A DNA stretch of 32,491 bases from Mesotaenium endlicherianum (Eukaryota; Streptophyta; Zygnematophyceae; Zygnematales; Mesotaeniaceae). The position numbers were made by a program, and so were the translations under genes. This document shows positions 9,609 through 19,080 of this stretch, in pieces (position 1 is the first letter of the stretch; each line of letters starts with the position of its first letter). The notes beneath the pieces were generated by a model, which was not told where the DNA came from, did no database searches, and saw only the letters and a list, made by a program, of their open reading frames with translations. Location of the stretch: positions 156,708 through 189,198 of the forward strand of contig WELA01002181.1 of NCBI GenBank assembly GCA_009602735.1, in the 5' to 3' direction.

Positions 9609-11285
9609 ATGGCGCCCACCACACAAAAGGAGGACAGAAAGCGCAAGGCAGAAGAAGCCAGGAGGACAATGGAGCAATACCAGAAGGAGCTGGCGGCGAC
9701 GTCCCTCACCAGGAGAGAACAAGAAAGGGTCCGCAAACAACAAGAGGCGGCAGAAGAGGCACAGAGGAAGAAGGATCAGGAAGCGGAAAACCTCAGGAAG
9801 GCTGAGGAGGAGAGACAGAAGAAACAGCAAGAAGAAGCGGCAGCGGCAGAAGAGGAGAAAAGAAAAAAGATTGAAGCGGACAGACAGAAGAGCTTGGCCA
9901 CTTACAGGTATACTGTGGTGGGTGGCCAAAACTTCGATAACCTGAAGGAAGCATTGCTGGCAGCCCAGGAGATCAACAGGCTGGAACAGACAACACTGCT
10001 ACAGAAGGAAGGAGCTACAGCACTGGACAGGTACATCGAGACACACACCGGCGTGGTCCTTTACGAAGATTATGCTAAGATGGTGGGCTATACAGCAGAG
10101 CAGGCCCGGTATCTCGCAGATGATTCAGAGGACAAGCCGGTCCCCATACCGGGAATAGTGGGAGATCAGAGACTCATCCGGATGGTGAGCATGCGGCCCG
10201 ATAGCTTTAAGGATACGGTATTCTACCTCACACTCCTGCCAGCTTACAATGAAGTTGAGAGAAGGAGCTGGGAGTACTTGGCCAGGGAAGCAGGACAGCA
10301 GATGTTCTCTCCCCACTGGTTCCCGTGTAAACTGAGGAAGGCTGAGCACGGACCCCAGTACTACCAGCAGCCAACAGACTGGAGGTGGATGACCGTCACA
10401 AATAAGAAGCAGGAGTGTGACCGAGCCCAACCGGATGACTTCCACTATGGCCTAGACGGCTATCTCATCCTACCACCTCACATTGCCCCTTGGGACCCCA
10501 GGCTGAATGGATGCCTGAGCAATATGAATGCAGAGACCAAGGAACATAGGAGGAGGGGAAGAGACTACTTCTCTAAGGGAAAGCATGCCTTTGTCAAATG
10601 GGCAAAGAATGCAGGCCGGATAGATATCAGTAGGCTGAAGGCCAAGCAACCTCCAGCGCGCCCTAAGAAAGGGAGGTCGGTAGACTACTCCATGTCTACT
10701 AGGGAGCAGGACGACTTAGTGGACGAGACCCCTACTCTCTCCGAGGAGGAGGATGAGGAGGATGAGGAAGAAGAACAAGGCAGAGGAGAAGCATCAGCAG
10801 CAGGTACTCAGGATACCCAGGGACAGGCAGTGGCACTTCCTAAAGAACCACGATCAGGTGTGTGGAATGTGATCCCCGTTATGGCGACAACTGGACCCCG
10901 CGCTCGCTCCCCCAGCCCACCTGCCCAAGCAGGGGAAGAAGCTGATCTGACTGTACTGGGCAGCAGACACAGACAGAAATCCCCAGAGGACAGGGGTGCC
11001 AGAAGAGGGACACGCGGGTGGGCCAGAGGTATGCCAGCCTCCCCCTCCGCTCAGGGGCATGTACCTCTAGCCAATGTATTTCAGCATCCTACTGGAATGC
11101 CTGTCTATGTGGGAATCAACACCCAAATAGTTGAAGAGCAGGCCACCATCCTCCGTTCTCCCCGAGGGCCAACTTTAGAGCAAACAGGGTTCTTTAGAAG
11201 GCCAGCTGACAGACCTAGAGGGCTGTCCAGATCTAGGTCCAGATCTCCGTCTCCTGATTCTGAAGCCCCAGGAACAACCCCTTAA
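9609..11285 (+). CDS. ORF2 of retrotransposon A, uncharacterised coiled-coil / RS-tailed protein
   Basis: 558 residues from the ATG at 9609; chosen because it sits right after a splice acceptor and is kept in copy C. An upstream in-frame TTG at 9585 is unlikely to be used. Residues about 5-95 are almost entirely Glu, Lys, Arg, Gln and Ala with a coiled-coil pattern. Residues about 100-350 look like a folded domain (rich in Trp, Tyr and Pro; for example SPHWFPCKL, DWRWMTV, LILPPHIAPWDP) that I cannot assign to a family. An acidic run EEEDEEDEEEE lies near 377. The last 200 residues are Pro/Ser/Arg-rich, ending with LSRSRSRSPSP. There is no signal peptide or membrane helix, so it is not envelope-like. 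The charged and RS parts suggest a nuclear, RNA- or splicing-associated role, but that is inference. It lies downstream of pol in the same orientation, is in the same frame as pol (after pol's stop), and is likely expressed from spliced RNA. Confidence 0.8.
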   Translation: MAPTTQKEDRKRKAEEARRTMEQYQKELAATSLTRREQERVRKQQEAAEEAQRKKDQEAENLRKAEEERQKKQQEEAAAAEEEKRKKIEADRQKSLATYRYTVVGGQNFDNLKEALLAAQEINRLEQTTLLQKEGATALDRYIETHTGVVLYEDYAKMVGYTAEQARYLADDSEDKPVPIPGIVGDQRLIRMVSMRPDSFKDTVFYLTLLPAYNEVERRSWEYLAREAGQQMFSPHWFPCKLRKAEHGPQYYQQPTDWRWMTVTNKKQECDRAQPDDFHYGLDGYLILPPHIAPWDPRLNGCLSNMNAETKEHRRRGRDYFSKGKHAFVKWAKNAGRIDISRLKAKQPPARPKKGRSVDYSMSTREQDDLVDETPTLSEEEDEEDEEEEQGRGEASAAGTQDTQGQAVALPKEPRSGVWNVIPVMATTGPRARSPSPPAQAGEEADLTVLGSRHRQKSPEDRGARRGTRGWARGMPASPSAQGHVPLANVFQHPTGMPVYVGINTQIVEEQATILRSPRGPTLEQTGFFRRPADRPRGLSRSRSRSPSPDSEAPGTTP

Positions 11286-11361
11286 GGTGACACGCTGAAG
11301 AGGCAATCAGTAGGGAGGCTGGTCAGGTTCAGTTCCCTTCTTTAAAATTTCTGCAGTTTAA

Positions 11362-11380
11362 TGTTGTCGAGGCGACAACA
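11362..11380 (+). promoter_or_regulatory. Perfect hairpin before the polypurine tract
   Basis: TGTTGTCG-AGG-CGACAACA: an 8-bp perfect stem with a 3-nt loop, ending two bases before the polypurine tract of A. Function unknown; it may shape the 3' end of the RNA or protect the plus-strand primer. Confidence 0.6.
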
Positions 11381-11382
11381 AG

Positions 11383-11397
11383 TTAAGTTGGAGGGAT
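11383..11397 (+). promoter_or_regulatory. Polypurine tract of A
   Basis: TTAAGTTGGAGGGAT abuts the 3' LTR. Purine-rich sequence here primes plus-strand DNA synthesis in LTR retrotransposons. Confidence 0.8.
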
Positions 11398-12119
11398 TGT
11401 AATGAATCAGTATATTAGTGGATATAATATTCATTTAAATATAATAGTTAATTAAATTCAGCTTGCTGAACTTTAGTTAATAGTCAGTCTGCTGGACTTT
11501 ACATAATTATCAGTTTAATGACTCAGTAAAAAGCAGCAGGCTGAAAGTCCATATAAGTCAGCTTGCTGACACATTCTTTGACAGCAAGCTGACTTCCGTA
11601 CTCGGTAGCAGCGAACTGCCTTGATATGCATCTAAGTGCGATATGCTAGATGAATAGCCAGATGACATCCCTATGATGGATGGCTATTCGGGATGATGGG
11701 AGATGGCGGTGGATTTGGTTAACCGAGGTCCTACCAACGTGGTTAACTCCCGGGTAGGCGGTCCCATCGCACTGACCGTTGAATAGTAAACTCATTCCAT
11801 GTACATATGCTAGGCATTGCCCTCGAGTTCGACATTCGGAAACGAGGCCAACTCTCTTGTACAGCTTACTGAGAGAGATCTGAATCCAAGGCGAGAAGCC
11901 ATTGATACGCACTGTCTTCTAACCTTGCTTATGTATGAGTTTACTGATTTGCATTATTGATGCTAGTTTACTCTCATTTGACAGACGAGTATTATTTACT
12001 GCTAGTGCGTTGTCCTTTTGCCGTTTAAACAGTTAACGAAAAGTACCATAAAGATTACTTGCTGATATAAAGATCTTTATTAATTGTTAATCGCCTATTT
12101 GGTAAGTCGATTCATTTCA
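11398..12119 (+). repeat. 3' LTR of retrotransposon A
   Basis: Same ends as the 5' LTR and about 98% identical by eye. Differences are mostly transitions, plus a one-base insertion in the CCTTTTGCC tract near 12017. The CAAGT target duplication follows at 12120-12124. Confidence 0.95.
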
Positions 12120-12124
12120 CAAGT
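12120..12124 (+). repeat. Target site duplication CAAGT, right copy
   Basis: Matches 3639-3643; marks the right edge of the A insertion. Confidence 0.93.
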
Positions 12125-13380
12125 GTAGACAAAAAATTACGCCGAATTTTGTTGAAGGGAGCTTTAAGAAAGACTCTGAGAGATTCCATGAACTTTTTGA
12201 GGAACTATACCAACGGGAAAGTGAGCAGCAAGAGCAGCCAGAGGCGGGAAAAGCACCCGAGAGTCAAGATGATCCTCAAGCATCTTTTAGACTGTCTCAG
12301 GTAGTCATTTTGGACACACAAGTTAGTACAGAGTTGCAGGGGACTGAAACTAGCCTTACTGACAGTGAACCTAGCAAGAAGAGGGACAGACCTGCAGGTT
12401 CAAACAAAGTAGCAGCCTCTGCTGTAAGAAGCAAAGCCATGTTTCATGGCAAGTGTATGTCTAGTAAGAAAGGCAAGGAAGTTTTTTTCGACTCCGAGTC
12501 TGGGTCTGACAGCTGCAGCTTTGAAAAAGAAGACTTCTCAGATTTTGAAGACATAGAGGAGATTCATCTTGCAGCAACCACGATAGAGGAGGAGGAGGAG
12601 GAGGAGTATGAAGAGGTGTGGGACTGGAAGGAGCCTGCTCCTGGAGACACCTTTCAAGAAGACCTGCTGCAGCCAAGTGAAGAACATCACCATGGCCTCC
12701 AAGGCATTTGAAACAATAGATTCAAAGGTCTGATTCCCTTTGGCATCTCTTGTCTTTTCATGCCTATTGCTTTTTTCCAGCAATTGGTTGTGGAGACAAA
12801 CAACTATGCATCACAACACACTGTGAGGGGCTGGATTCCTATGACATGCACAGAGATGGTTGTCTTCCACGGATTGTGCATAGCTATGGGGCTACATGCT
12901 CTTTCTAGGCTAAATGGTTACTGGCAGAAGACAGTGAAAGGACCTATCACTCTTTCTAGCTTTGGCACGTTCATGAGCAGGAATAGATTCAAACAAATAA
13001 TAAAAAAAATCATGTCAAGGACAATGGACAGAGAGCTTGTTTTCCTGTAAACTTTAGAGCATACAAATTTTGGCTTTTGCAACCTTTCACAGATTTGTGC
13101 CTAGAGAACTTTGCAACCAAGGTTTCAGCAACACAACTTACAGTGGAAGGCAGATTCACTGGAAGTTACTTTCCTATAGAATTTGAGAAAAGGAAGGATT
13201 GTGTCGTGTGTGTTGCGGGTACGTTTGGACAACATGCCAATAGAAAGAGAGCTAAACATAGTGATTACAAGTGTGTCTTGTAATGTGTACCTGTGTGCTG
13301 CTCCCTGCTTTAAAGTATACCACACCACCAAGATTATACCTCATCTAGATGAAGGACCTTTCAGGGAGAAGAGGTCTTAA
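12121..13380 (+). pseudogene. piggyBac-type transposase, core-deleted and broken
   Basis: The frame opens right at the A insertion junction, so A cut the coding region. Through 12708 it encodes a charged N-terminal region with Ser/Glu and a long acidic run (EEEEEEEYEE), as in piggyBac transposases. After an in-frame TGA (12709-12711) the same frame encodes the start of the DDE domain: VVETNNYASQ, GWIPMTCTEM, a hydrophobic stretch, YWQ and MSRNRF, all typical of this family, ending at a stop at 13048-13050. The next frame (about 13049-13283) is already the C-terminal end: QPFTDLCLENFA, then GRF, then CVVC, followed after a one-base shift near 13270 by SCNVYLCAAPCFKVYH. That is the Cys-rich zinc domain which closes piggyBac transposases. 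The middle of the protein, with the three catalytic Asp residues, is absent. Start codon not identified. Confidence 0.82.
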
Positions 13381-14084
13381 GAGACACAAATAGGCGAGAA
13401 AAGATGGAACTGAGCTAATATGGTAGGAAGTGCTAATAAGTGTAGTAAGACTTAGTGAGATGTATGAAGACATGACATTAATGGGTTCATCGTCTTGTAT
13501 TTTATTTTAAATATATTTTTTTCAAAAAAAAGAGTAGATGTTCACTTTGCTTCTAAATGTTAATTAATTGTAGTACTTAAATGATTTTTCAAATATTTGA
13601 AGTTGAAAACATTATATTCAAATAGCCAAGAAAGCAATTATGTGCTATGCTAAAGTTTAGATCTTTGTGATATGTGTGCACTTCACAAAGTCATGCTATG
13701 TGAAGCTGTGCATTAAAATATTTGTTGCATCATGCTTTTTTCGCGCATCATATTTGGTGCATATTTGCTAAAAGCTCCATAAGGCAGAGTACTTCTCCAA
13801 TGTAGTAACTACCTTACACATACTCCTGGCTAAATTCCCATGCACTGGAAACGGAGGCCCCTAGAGTTATAAAGACCCAAGTTTTGTTGTTTTGGCGGTA
13901 GTTTCTTGGATATTCTTTTCAATCTTTTCACTCTAAAAAAATTCATCTTGAAAAAAAGGGGATGTGGTCAGAAAGATTGTGATGTAAGCTTTCCAAATTT
14001 CATAGTATGATTGAATTACTATTGTGATCACAGAAAACTCAGGCGTAAAGGTAGTAAATGGATCAAAAAAGTGTGAGTTACTGT
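13381..14084 (+). other. 3' non-coding part of the piggyBac-like element
   Basis: AT-rich, no gene. Lies between the transposase remnant and the right inverted repeat. A run TATTTTATTTTAAATATATTTTT near 13498-13520 may be the transcript end region. Confidence 0.5.
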
Positions 14085-14097
14085 GGGATATCTAGTG
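14085..14097 (-). repeat. Right terminal inverted repeat of the piggyBac-like element
   Basis: GGGATATCTAGTG, followed by TTAA (14098-14101). Reverse complement matches the left repeat at 12 of 13 positions. Subterminal partner at 14053-14066. Confidence 0.85.
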
Positions 14098-14101
14098 TTA
14101 A

Positions 14102-14551
14102 GAATCAACTAATCTTTAACTTTGCAATTGTTTTGGTTTCAGACGCGCATATAAATTTGTTTATTGGAAAAGTCCCAGTATCTACCATAGGGTCAACTTG
14201 GAGTATATTCATGGACTTTTGGCTATTACCGTTGCTCTATTGCAACTCTATGTTCTTGGTGGACAACACTCTTTCCCCCTCTGCCAGGACCCACTAGTAG
14301 GATTTGCATCAACCCCACTAGAATTGTAAAATATTCCCTAATTACGGTGGTTGAAGTGTGGATCATTTATTCTTGGTCCTTTGAAAAGTGGGTCAAAGCC
14401 AATTGAAGAGTCTTCTTCTGAGCTACATCCGGAATTGCTTGATGAGAAGTATAATTAAGTGTTTGTAGATAATAATAAAAAATCCTCCTTATCTATGGTA
14501 CACTTTATATAAATATACTTCATTCGAAGTGTAAAAATATGCAAAAAAGAT
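14102..14551. other. No gene seen; spacer between the piggyBac-like element and retrotransposon B
   Basis: AT-rich sequence with no conserved coding, RNA or repeat structure that I can recognise. The short open frame around 14058-14297 crosses the right end of the piggyBac-like element and is not credible. Confidence 0.4.
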
Positions 14552-15260
14552 TGTAATTTATCAGTGTATTGGTAGATATAATGTTCATATTAATATAATG
14601 ATTAATTAAGTTCAATTTGCTGAATTTTAGTTAATATTAAGTCTGTGGACTTTTAGTAATACTCAGTAGAATTACTTAGCCGAGGGCAGCAGGCTAAAGT
14701 CAACTTGGGTCAACTTGCTGACACATTCTTTGACAGTCAACTGACTTTCATACTTGATATCAGCGAATTGCTTAGTCATGCAACTAAATGATATACTAGA
14801 TGAGTGGCCAGATGACATCTTTAGGATGGATGGCGACTTGGGATGATGGGAGATGGCTGTGAATAGCCGAAGTCTTACCGACGTGGTGAACTCCCGAGTA
14901 GGCGGTGCCATCGCACTTGCCGTTGAACATTAATATTATTCCATGTACATATGTTAGGTAATGCCCTCGAGTTCGGCGTTCGGAAACGAGGCCAACTCTC
15001 TTGTACCGCTTACCTAGAGAGATTTGAATCCAAGGCGAGAAGCCATTGATACGCACTGCCTTCTAGCTTTGCTTATGTATGAGTTTATTGATTGCATGTT
15101 TGATGCTCGTTCACTTGCATTTGACGCGTGAGTATAATATTACTAGTTGTGGAATTTTTTTCTGTTTACTAAGTAACCAAAAATTACCATGAAGATTACT
15201 TGCTGATATAAAGATCTTTTATTAATTGTTAATGGCCTATTGGTAAGTTGATTCATTTCA
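14552..15260 (+). repeat. 5' LTR of retrotransposon B
   Basis: 709 bp, TGTAATTTATC at the start and GATTCATTTCA at the end. It aligns with the A LTRs along its whole length but is clearly more diverged and has small deletions. The block around 14950-15060 (AAACGAGGCCAACTCTCTTG onward) is the best conserved part. TATAAAG and GGTAAGT (15242-15248) are kept. Confidence 0.92.
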
Positions 15261-15261
15261 G

Positions 15262-15273
15262 TGGTATCGGACC
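15262..15273 (+). promoter_or_regulatory. Primer-binding site of B
   Basis: TGGTATCGGACC, the A-family site with one further change at the eleventh base. Confidence 0.85.
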
Positions 15274-15333
15274 TCTTATCACAACTTTTGTTGTGTGGTA
15301 ACAACACGGTCTCAGACTAGTAACTCTTGAGAT

Positions 15334-16748
15334 ATGGAATATCAAGATAATGAAATTAGAGAAATTCAGGGTGAAAACGAAGATGTAAAATTTTGCACTT
15401 ATGCTGAGGTACTTGCAGCTAGAGAGGCCAGAGAGGCTGAGGAAACGGCGGCGGCCCTCGATGTAGTAGCAGCCCAGCAAGTTGAAGAAGATCTCATCAA
15501 AAGAGAGGCAAAACGATTAGCTAAGGCAGAAGAGGAGGCAGATGCTGAAAATCGGCGTTTGGCTGACAACAGAACGGTGGGAGATATGATGGCAAAGAGG
15601 GCCAGTCTCCTTAACCAACTTTCTGCTGGAGCTACTACTGTACCTCTCACCCAGATAAGTAGACAGTTAGGCGAGGCAGAAATTGCTAATGCAGCAACAG
15701 TAGGAAACGCCAAAATTGCTGCTGAGCAATTGAATGCTGCTGCTGCTGCTATGGCTAGATTGCAACCTCTGAATGTTGATTTGGGTGCATTGTTCGTTCA
15801 AATGCAATCTCAAATGACAATGATGTATCAATCCCAATAGGAAGACAAGAGGATCATGATGGCATTGTTGCGTGAGAAGGACCAATCGAGGTCTCACACT
15901 ACTGGTGGTGGTAGGGGCTCTAGCAAGCCCAAGCCAAAGTTACCTCAGAACTATGATCCTGATGGAAACAAAAAGTATTTGCTCCTAAAGTTTCTCGGTG
16001 ATGTTGAGCAGTGCCTAGAAAATTATTAAGACATGCAAGATTCTGGAAAGATCTGACACACCGGTATTGTGCTGAAAGGCAGCGCAGTAGACTGGTGACT
16101 CGTTTACAAAGGAGAGCGTAGGGCTTGGTCACCCTATATGGGAAGAGTTCGTTGAGCAGTTCCATGAGAAGTTTGATGGTATTAATCAGATGGAGAAAAA
16201 TTATCTATGCAACGATCTCCTTGTCACTGAAGCAGACTATTTCAGTTGCTGAGTATGCGTAGAAGTTCCAGAAAACATGATGAAACAGCCTGCGTTGCCA
16301 GAGCTATATAAAATTGCATACTTCCAATTTGACTTGAAGTCTGAGATCTTCATTCATTTCGCTGAGAAAGTATGAGAAGCTGGCTGACTTGATCCAAAAT
16401 ACTCATGCTTAGAATCAGCAGCAGTTCAACCATAAGCGCCAAAATACTGCTTTGGAGGTTAAGATTGTCAAAAAGCCACATGGTTTCTACAACGCAATTG
16501 AAGGAGACCAGGCTGAGGATGATCAGATGGATGAGCAAGAGTACTCTGGGTATGAGTACAATGCAATGCTTTCTAGAGGGAGAGGTGGGTACTTTTGAGG
16601 AGGCTTTGGAAGAGGTGGTGGTAGGACTAAGCCGAGACCAGCCTCAGCAAACTCAATTTGCTACGATTGCCAAGAGAGAGGCCACTACAGGGAGCAGTGT
16701 CCTAGAAAACACCTACCAAAGGTGGAAAGAAAGGACCAATCTTTAAAA
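15334..16748 (+). pseudogene. gag: Gag of retrotransposon B, degraded
   Basis: The start used by A is lost (its ATG reads GTG here). An open frame from the ATG at 15334, which aligns with Met14 of A's Gag, runs to a TAG at 15838-15840 (A has CAG). Coding similarity to A's capsid continues with several frame changes and stops to about 16330. Beyond this B keeps the segment that A has lost, and a complete zinc knuckle CYDCQERGHYREQC at 16659-16700. The slippery heptamer TTTAAAA is present at 16742-16748, but the eight bases that carry the gag stop in A are absent, so the Gag frame reads straight on into pol. Confidence 0.88.
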
Positions 16749-19080
16749 GACAGCAATAGTCAGTCTACTGGCTGTGAGGATGCTAGAGATGGTGAGTCAT
16801 TGCTAGCCGTCCTCGTAGCAGGTGTTATGAGCCCTGCTGAACTGGATTTACTATGCATACCTGTCAACGAGATAAAGGAAACCATTAACAATATTTATCT
16901 CTAGAGAGTGCACACTTTGGATGGACTTGTTCCACCTGATTTCCAACATTTCTTTGCCAAGTCAGGACAACAATGCGAAAGTCAGGAAGAGTCAATTCTC
17001 CCTTTTCTACTGCATTGTATAATTGCAGGTAGAAAAGTAAGGGTAATTGTTGACGGAGGGGCGTCACATACTTTTATCCATAAGGACTTAGTTAAGTGGC
17101 TAAGGCTGCTTACTGTCACCCAAGGGAATTGAAAAATATCCCTTGGAAATGCCTCAAGTACCTCGGAAGAAATTATAACCAAGCCTATTGAGATCGAGTA
17201 AGGTTCCGGCATTGCAATCTTAACTGAAACGCTCACATTTGAGGTACTCAACACTGGCTTCTATGATCTTTTGTTAGGGAGGTCTTGGCTGAACAGACAT
17301 AAAGGTTGAAGTGTGTGGGAGCAGAGGTACAATTAAAGTGAGAGAGACCAGTGATGGGCAGACTAACTTGGCACCCACCAGTGTCCCTCCTCTTGTCCTG
17401 TATGGATGGCAAATAAAGGAAAAAAAGGCTTCAGGAAGATGCAAGTTGTTGAATGCGATGGAGTTCGTCCAAAGCCAGAAGGAGGACATAATGTTTTGCC
17501 TCCTGCTCAAAGAGGTTCCTCCTTAACCTGAAGAAGTGGTTCAAAAAAAGGTAAGACCTCCGGAGCACCCACAGCTGCAAAAGTTGTTGCTCAGTATGAC
17601 GATGTTTTTAACATGCCCCCAAGACTGCCTAAGAGGGAAGTAGATCGTAAGATTTATCTGGTGCCTGGGAGCCAGCCTCCTTGGCAGCGCACTTATGGGT
17701 CGTCTAATGTGAAGAGTGAGGAATTAAAAAGACAAATTCAAGAATTCGAGGAGAATGGGTACATATCTCCTGGTAAGTCCTTTTATAGCGCACCAAATGG
17801 CAGTATGCGAACGTATGTGGACTATAGAGCATTGAATGGAATCACTGTAAAGAACAAGTATGCTTCACCTAAAATCAAAAACTTGCTTGATACACTTTAT
17901 GGAGCTACAGTGTAAAGTAATATTGACCTTAAGAGTGAATATCATCAAATCAGAGTTGCTGAGGGAGATGAACACAAAGCTGCTTTCCGCACAAGGTATG
18001 AACATGAGTATAGTGTGATACCTTTTGGTCTGACCAATGCCCTTGTTACCTTTATAGGTGCTATGAATAACATTTTCAGACCTTATTCGGATAAGTTTGT
18101 GAAAGTCTTTTTGGATGACATTCTAATCTTCTCTGAAATTGACTCTAAGCATGCCGAGCACCTTCGGATAATAATGGACACTCTCAAGAAGAATAAAATA
18201 TATGCTAAAATGAGCAAGTGTGATTTCTTTAAAAAAAGTATTGAATTCTTGGATTATGTTGTCAGTAAGGCAGGCTTCAATGTGGACCCCAAGATAGTCC
18301 AGACAATAAAGGACTGGTCAGTACCTCAACCTGTATCAGAGATCAGATCATTTCTCGGATTGGCTAACTACTACAGGAGATTCATTGAGAATTACTCCAC
18401 TAGGGCCAGTAAATTGACTGACCTCACCAAAAAGAACATAGAATATATGTGGGGGGAAGAGCAGCAAGCTGCCTTCTAGACCCTCAAAGATGCTCTGTAC
18501 TTTGCCCCGGTTCTCGCTATATAGGACCCCAACAAGCCTGTGCAGGTGGTTACTGATGCTTCTGACTTTGCCATGGGTGCTGTTTTGTTGCAGCCTGCTA
18601 ACAAAACCATAAAGGATGGTAAAGTAAAGCAGGACTGGCACCCTGTACTGTATGAGTAGATGAAGTTCAATCCAGCTGAGACCAATTGTTTTGTGCATGA
18701 TAAGGAGCTGTTAGCTATCATATATGTTCTCAAACGGTGGAGAGCATATTTACATGGAAAAGTTTTTAAGGTGATTACATATCATCTAGCTCTAATCCAT
18801 TTTTAGAGAAAGTTCAAGCTGTCGAGGAGGGAGAACCGTTGGAGCCAGATGCTGGAGCAATTCCAAGTCCAAATTGACTACAAACCAGAGAAGTTGAATC
18901 TTACTGATACCTTCTCTAGAAGACCTGATTTGCAAAAAAGGAATTTTGATCAACATGCTGTTGATAAGGTCCTTTGTGCATTTGCTTCACTACAGGTGAA
19001 AAGTCCTTCCATGAACAACTTAAAAAAGCTTACCTTTCTGACCCAATATTCGAGCCCAATCCAACTGATGGCTGTCGTGC

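Larger units (their letters stand above)
3644..12119 (+). mobile_element. Retrotransposon A: Ty3/gypsy chromovirus with an extra ORF
   Basis: 8,476 bp, with LTRs of about 721 bp at each end, a CAAGT target duplication, an initiator-Met tRNA primer site after the 5' LTR and a purine tract before the 3' LTR. Order: gag, pol in the -1 frame (protease, RT, RNase H, integrase, chromodomain), then a third ORF of 558 codons. A C-terminal chromodomain after the integrase defines chromoviruses. By eye the two LTRs differ at roughly 15 positions (about 2%), so the insertion is fairly recent. Pol and ORF2 are open throughout; Gag has an internal deletion that damages its zinc knuckle. It lies inside, and splits, the transposase of the piggyBac-like element. 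Confidence 0.95.
3164..14101 (+). mobile_element. piggyBac-like DNA transposon, split by retrotransposon A
   Basis: The element is bounded by TTAA at 3164-3167 and TTAA at 14098-14101, the target site duplicated by piggyBac transposases. Just inside lie 13-bp terminal inverted repeats, CACTAGATAGCCC on the left and CACTAGATATCCC on the right (12 of 13 match). A second inverted pair of 14 bp sits further in (3196-3209 and 14053-14066; 12 of 14 match), recalling the terminal plus subterminal repeat layout of piggyBac. Removing retrotransposon A and one copy of its 5-bp target duplication leaves about 2.45 kb, a normal size for the superfamily. The interior holds a broken piggyBac transposase. 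The element is dead: its catalytic core is missing and an 8.48-kb retrotransposon sits in its coding region. Confidence 0.85.

Noticed and set aside
9486..9929. Minus-strand frame of 147 codons, very rich in Leu and Phe, looking like a membrane protein
   Set aside because: It is the antisense of the purine-rich coiled-coil codons (GAG, AAG, CAG) of ORF2; reversed Glu/Lys codons give Leu and Phe.
9559..9945. Plus-strand Arg/Lys-rich frame of 128 codons overlapping the ORF2 start
   Set aside because: Shadow of ORF2 in another frame; no start context and ends abruptly at a chance stop.
9609..11285. ORF2 as an envelope-like protein
   Set aside because: Position after pol and the splice acceptor would fit, but no signal peptide, transmembrane helix or Cys-rich ectodomain is seen.
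12574..12625. GAG repeat as an independent microsatellite feature
   Set aside because: It is the in-frame acidic run of the piggyBac transposase N-terminal region.
13850..13880. CCCTAGAGTTATAA as a piggyBac terminal repeat (similar to the insect CCCTAGAAAGATA end)
   Set aside because: It lacks an adjacent TTAA and an inverted partner; the CACTAGATA ends next to TTAA are far better supported.
14058..14297. 79-codon frame as a gene
   Set aside because: It runs across the right end and TTAA of the piggyBac-like element, so it is a chance frame.
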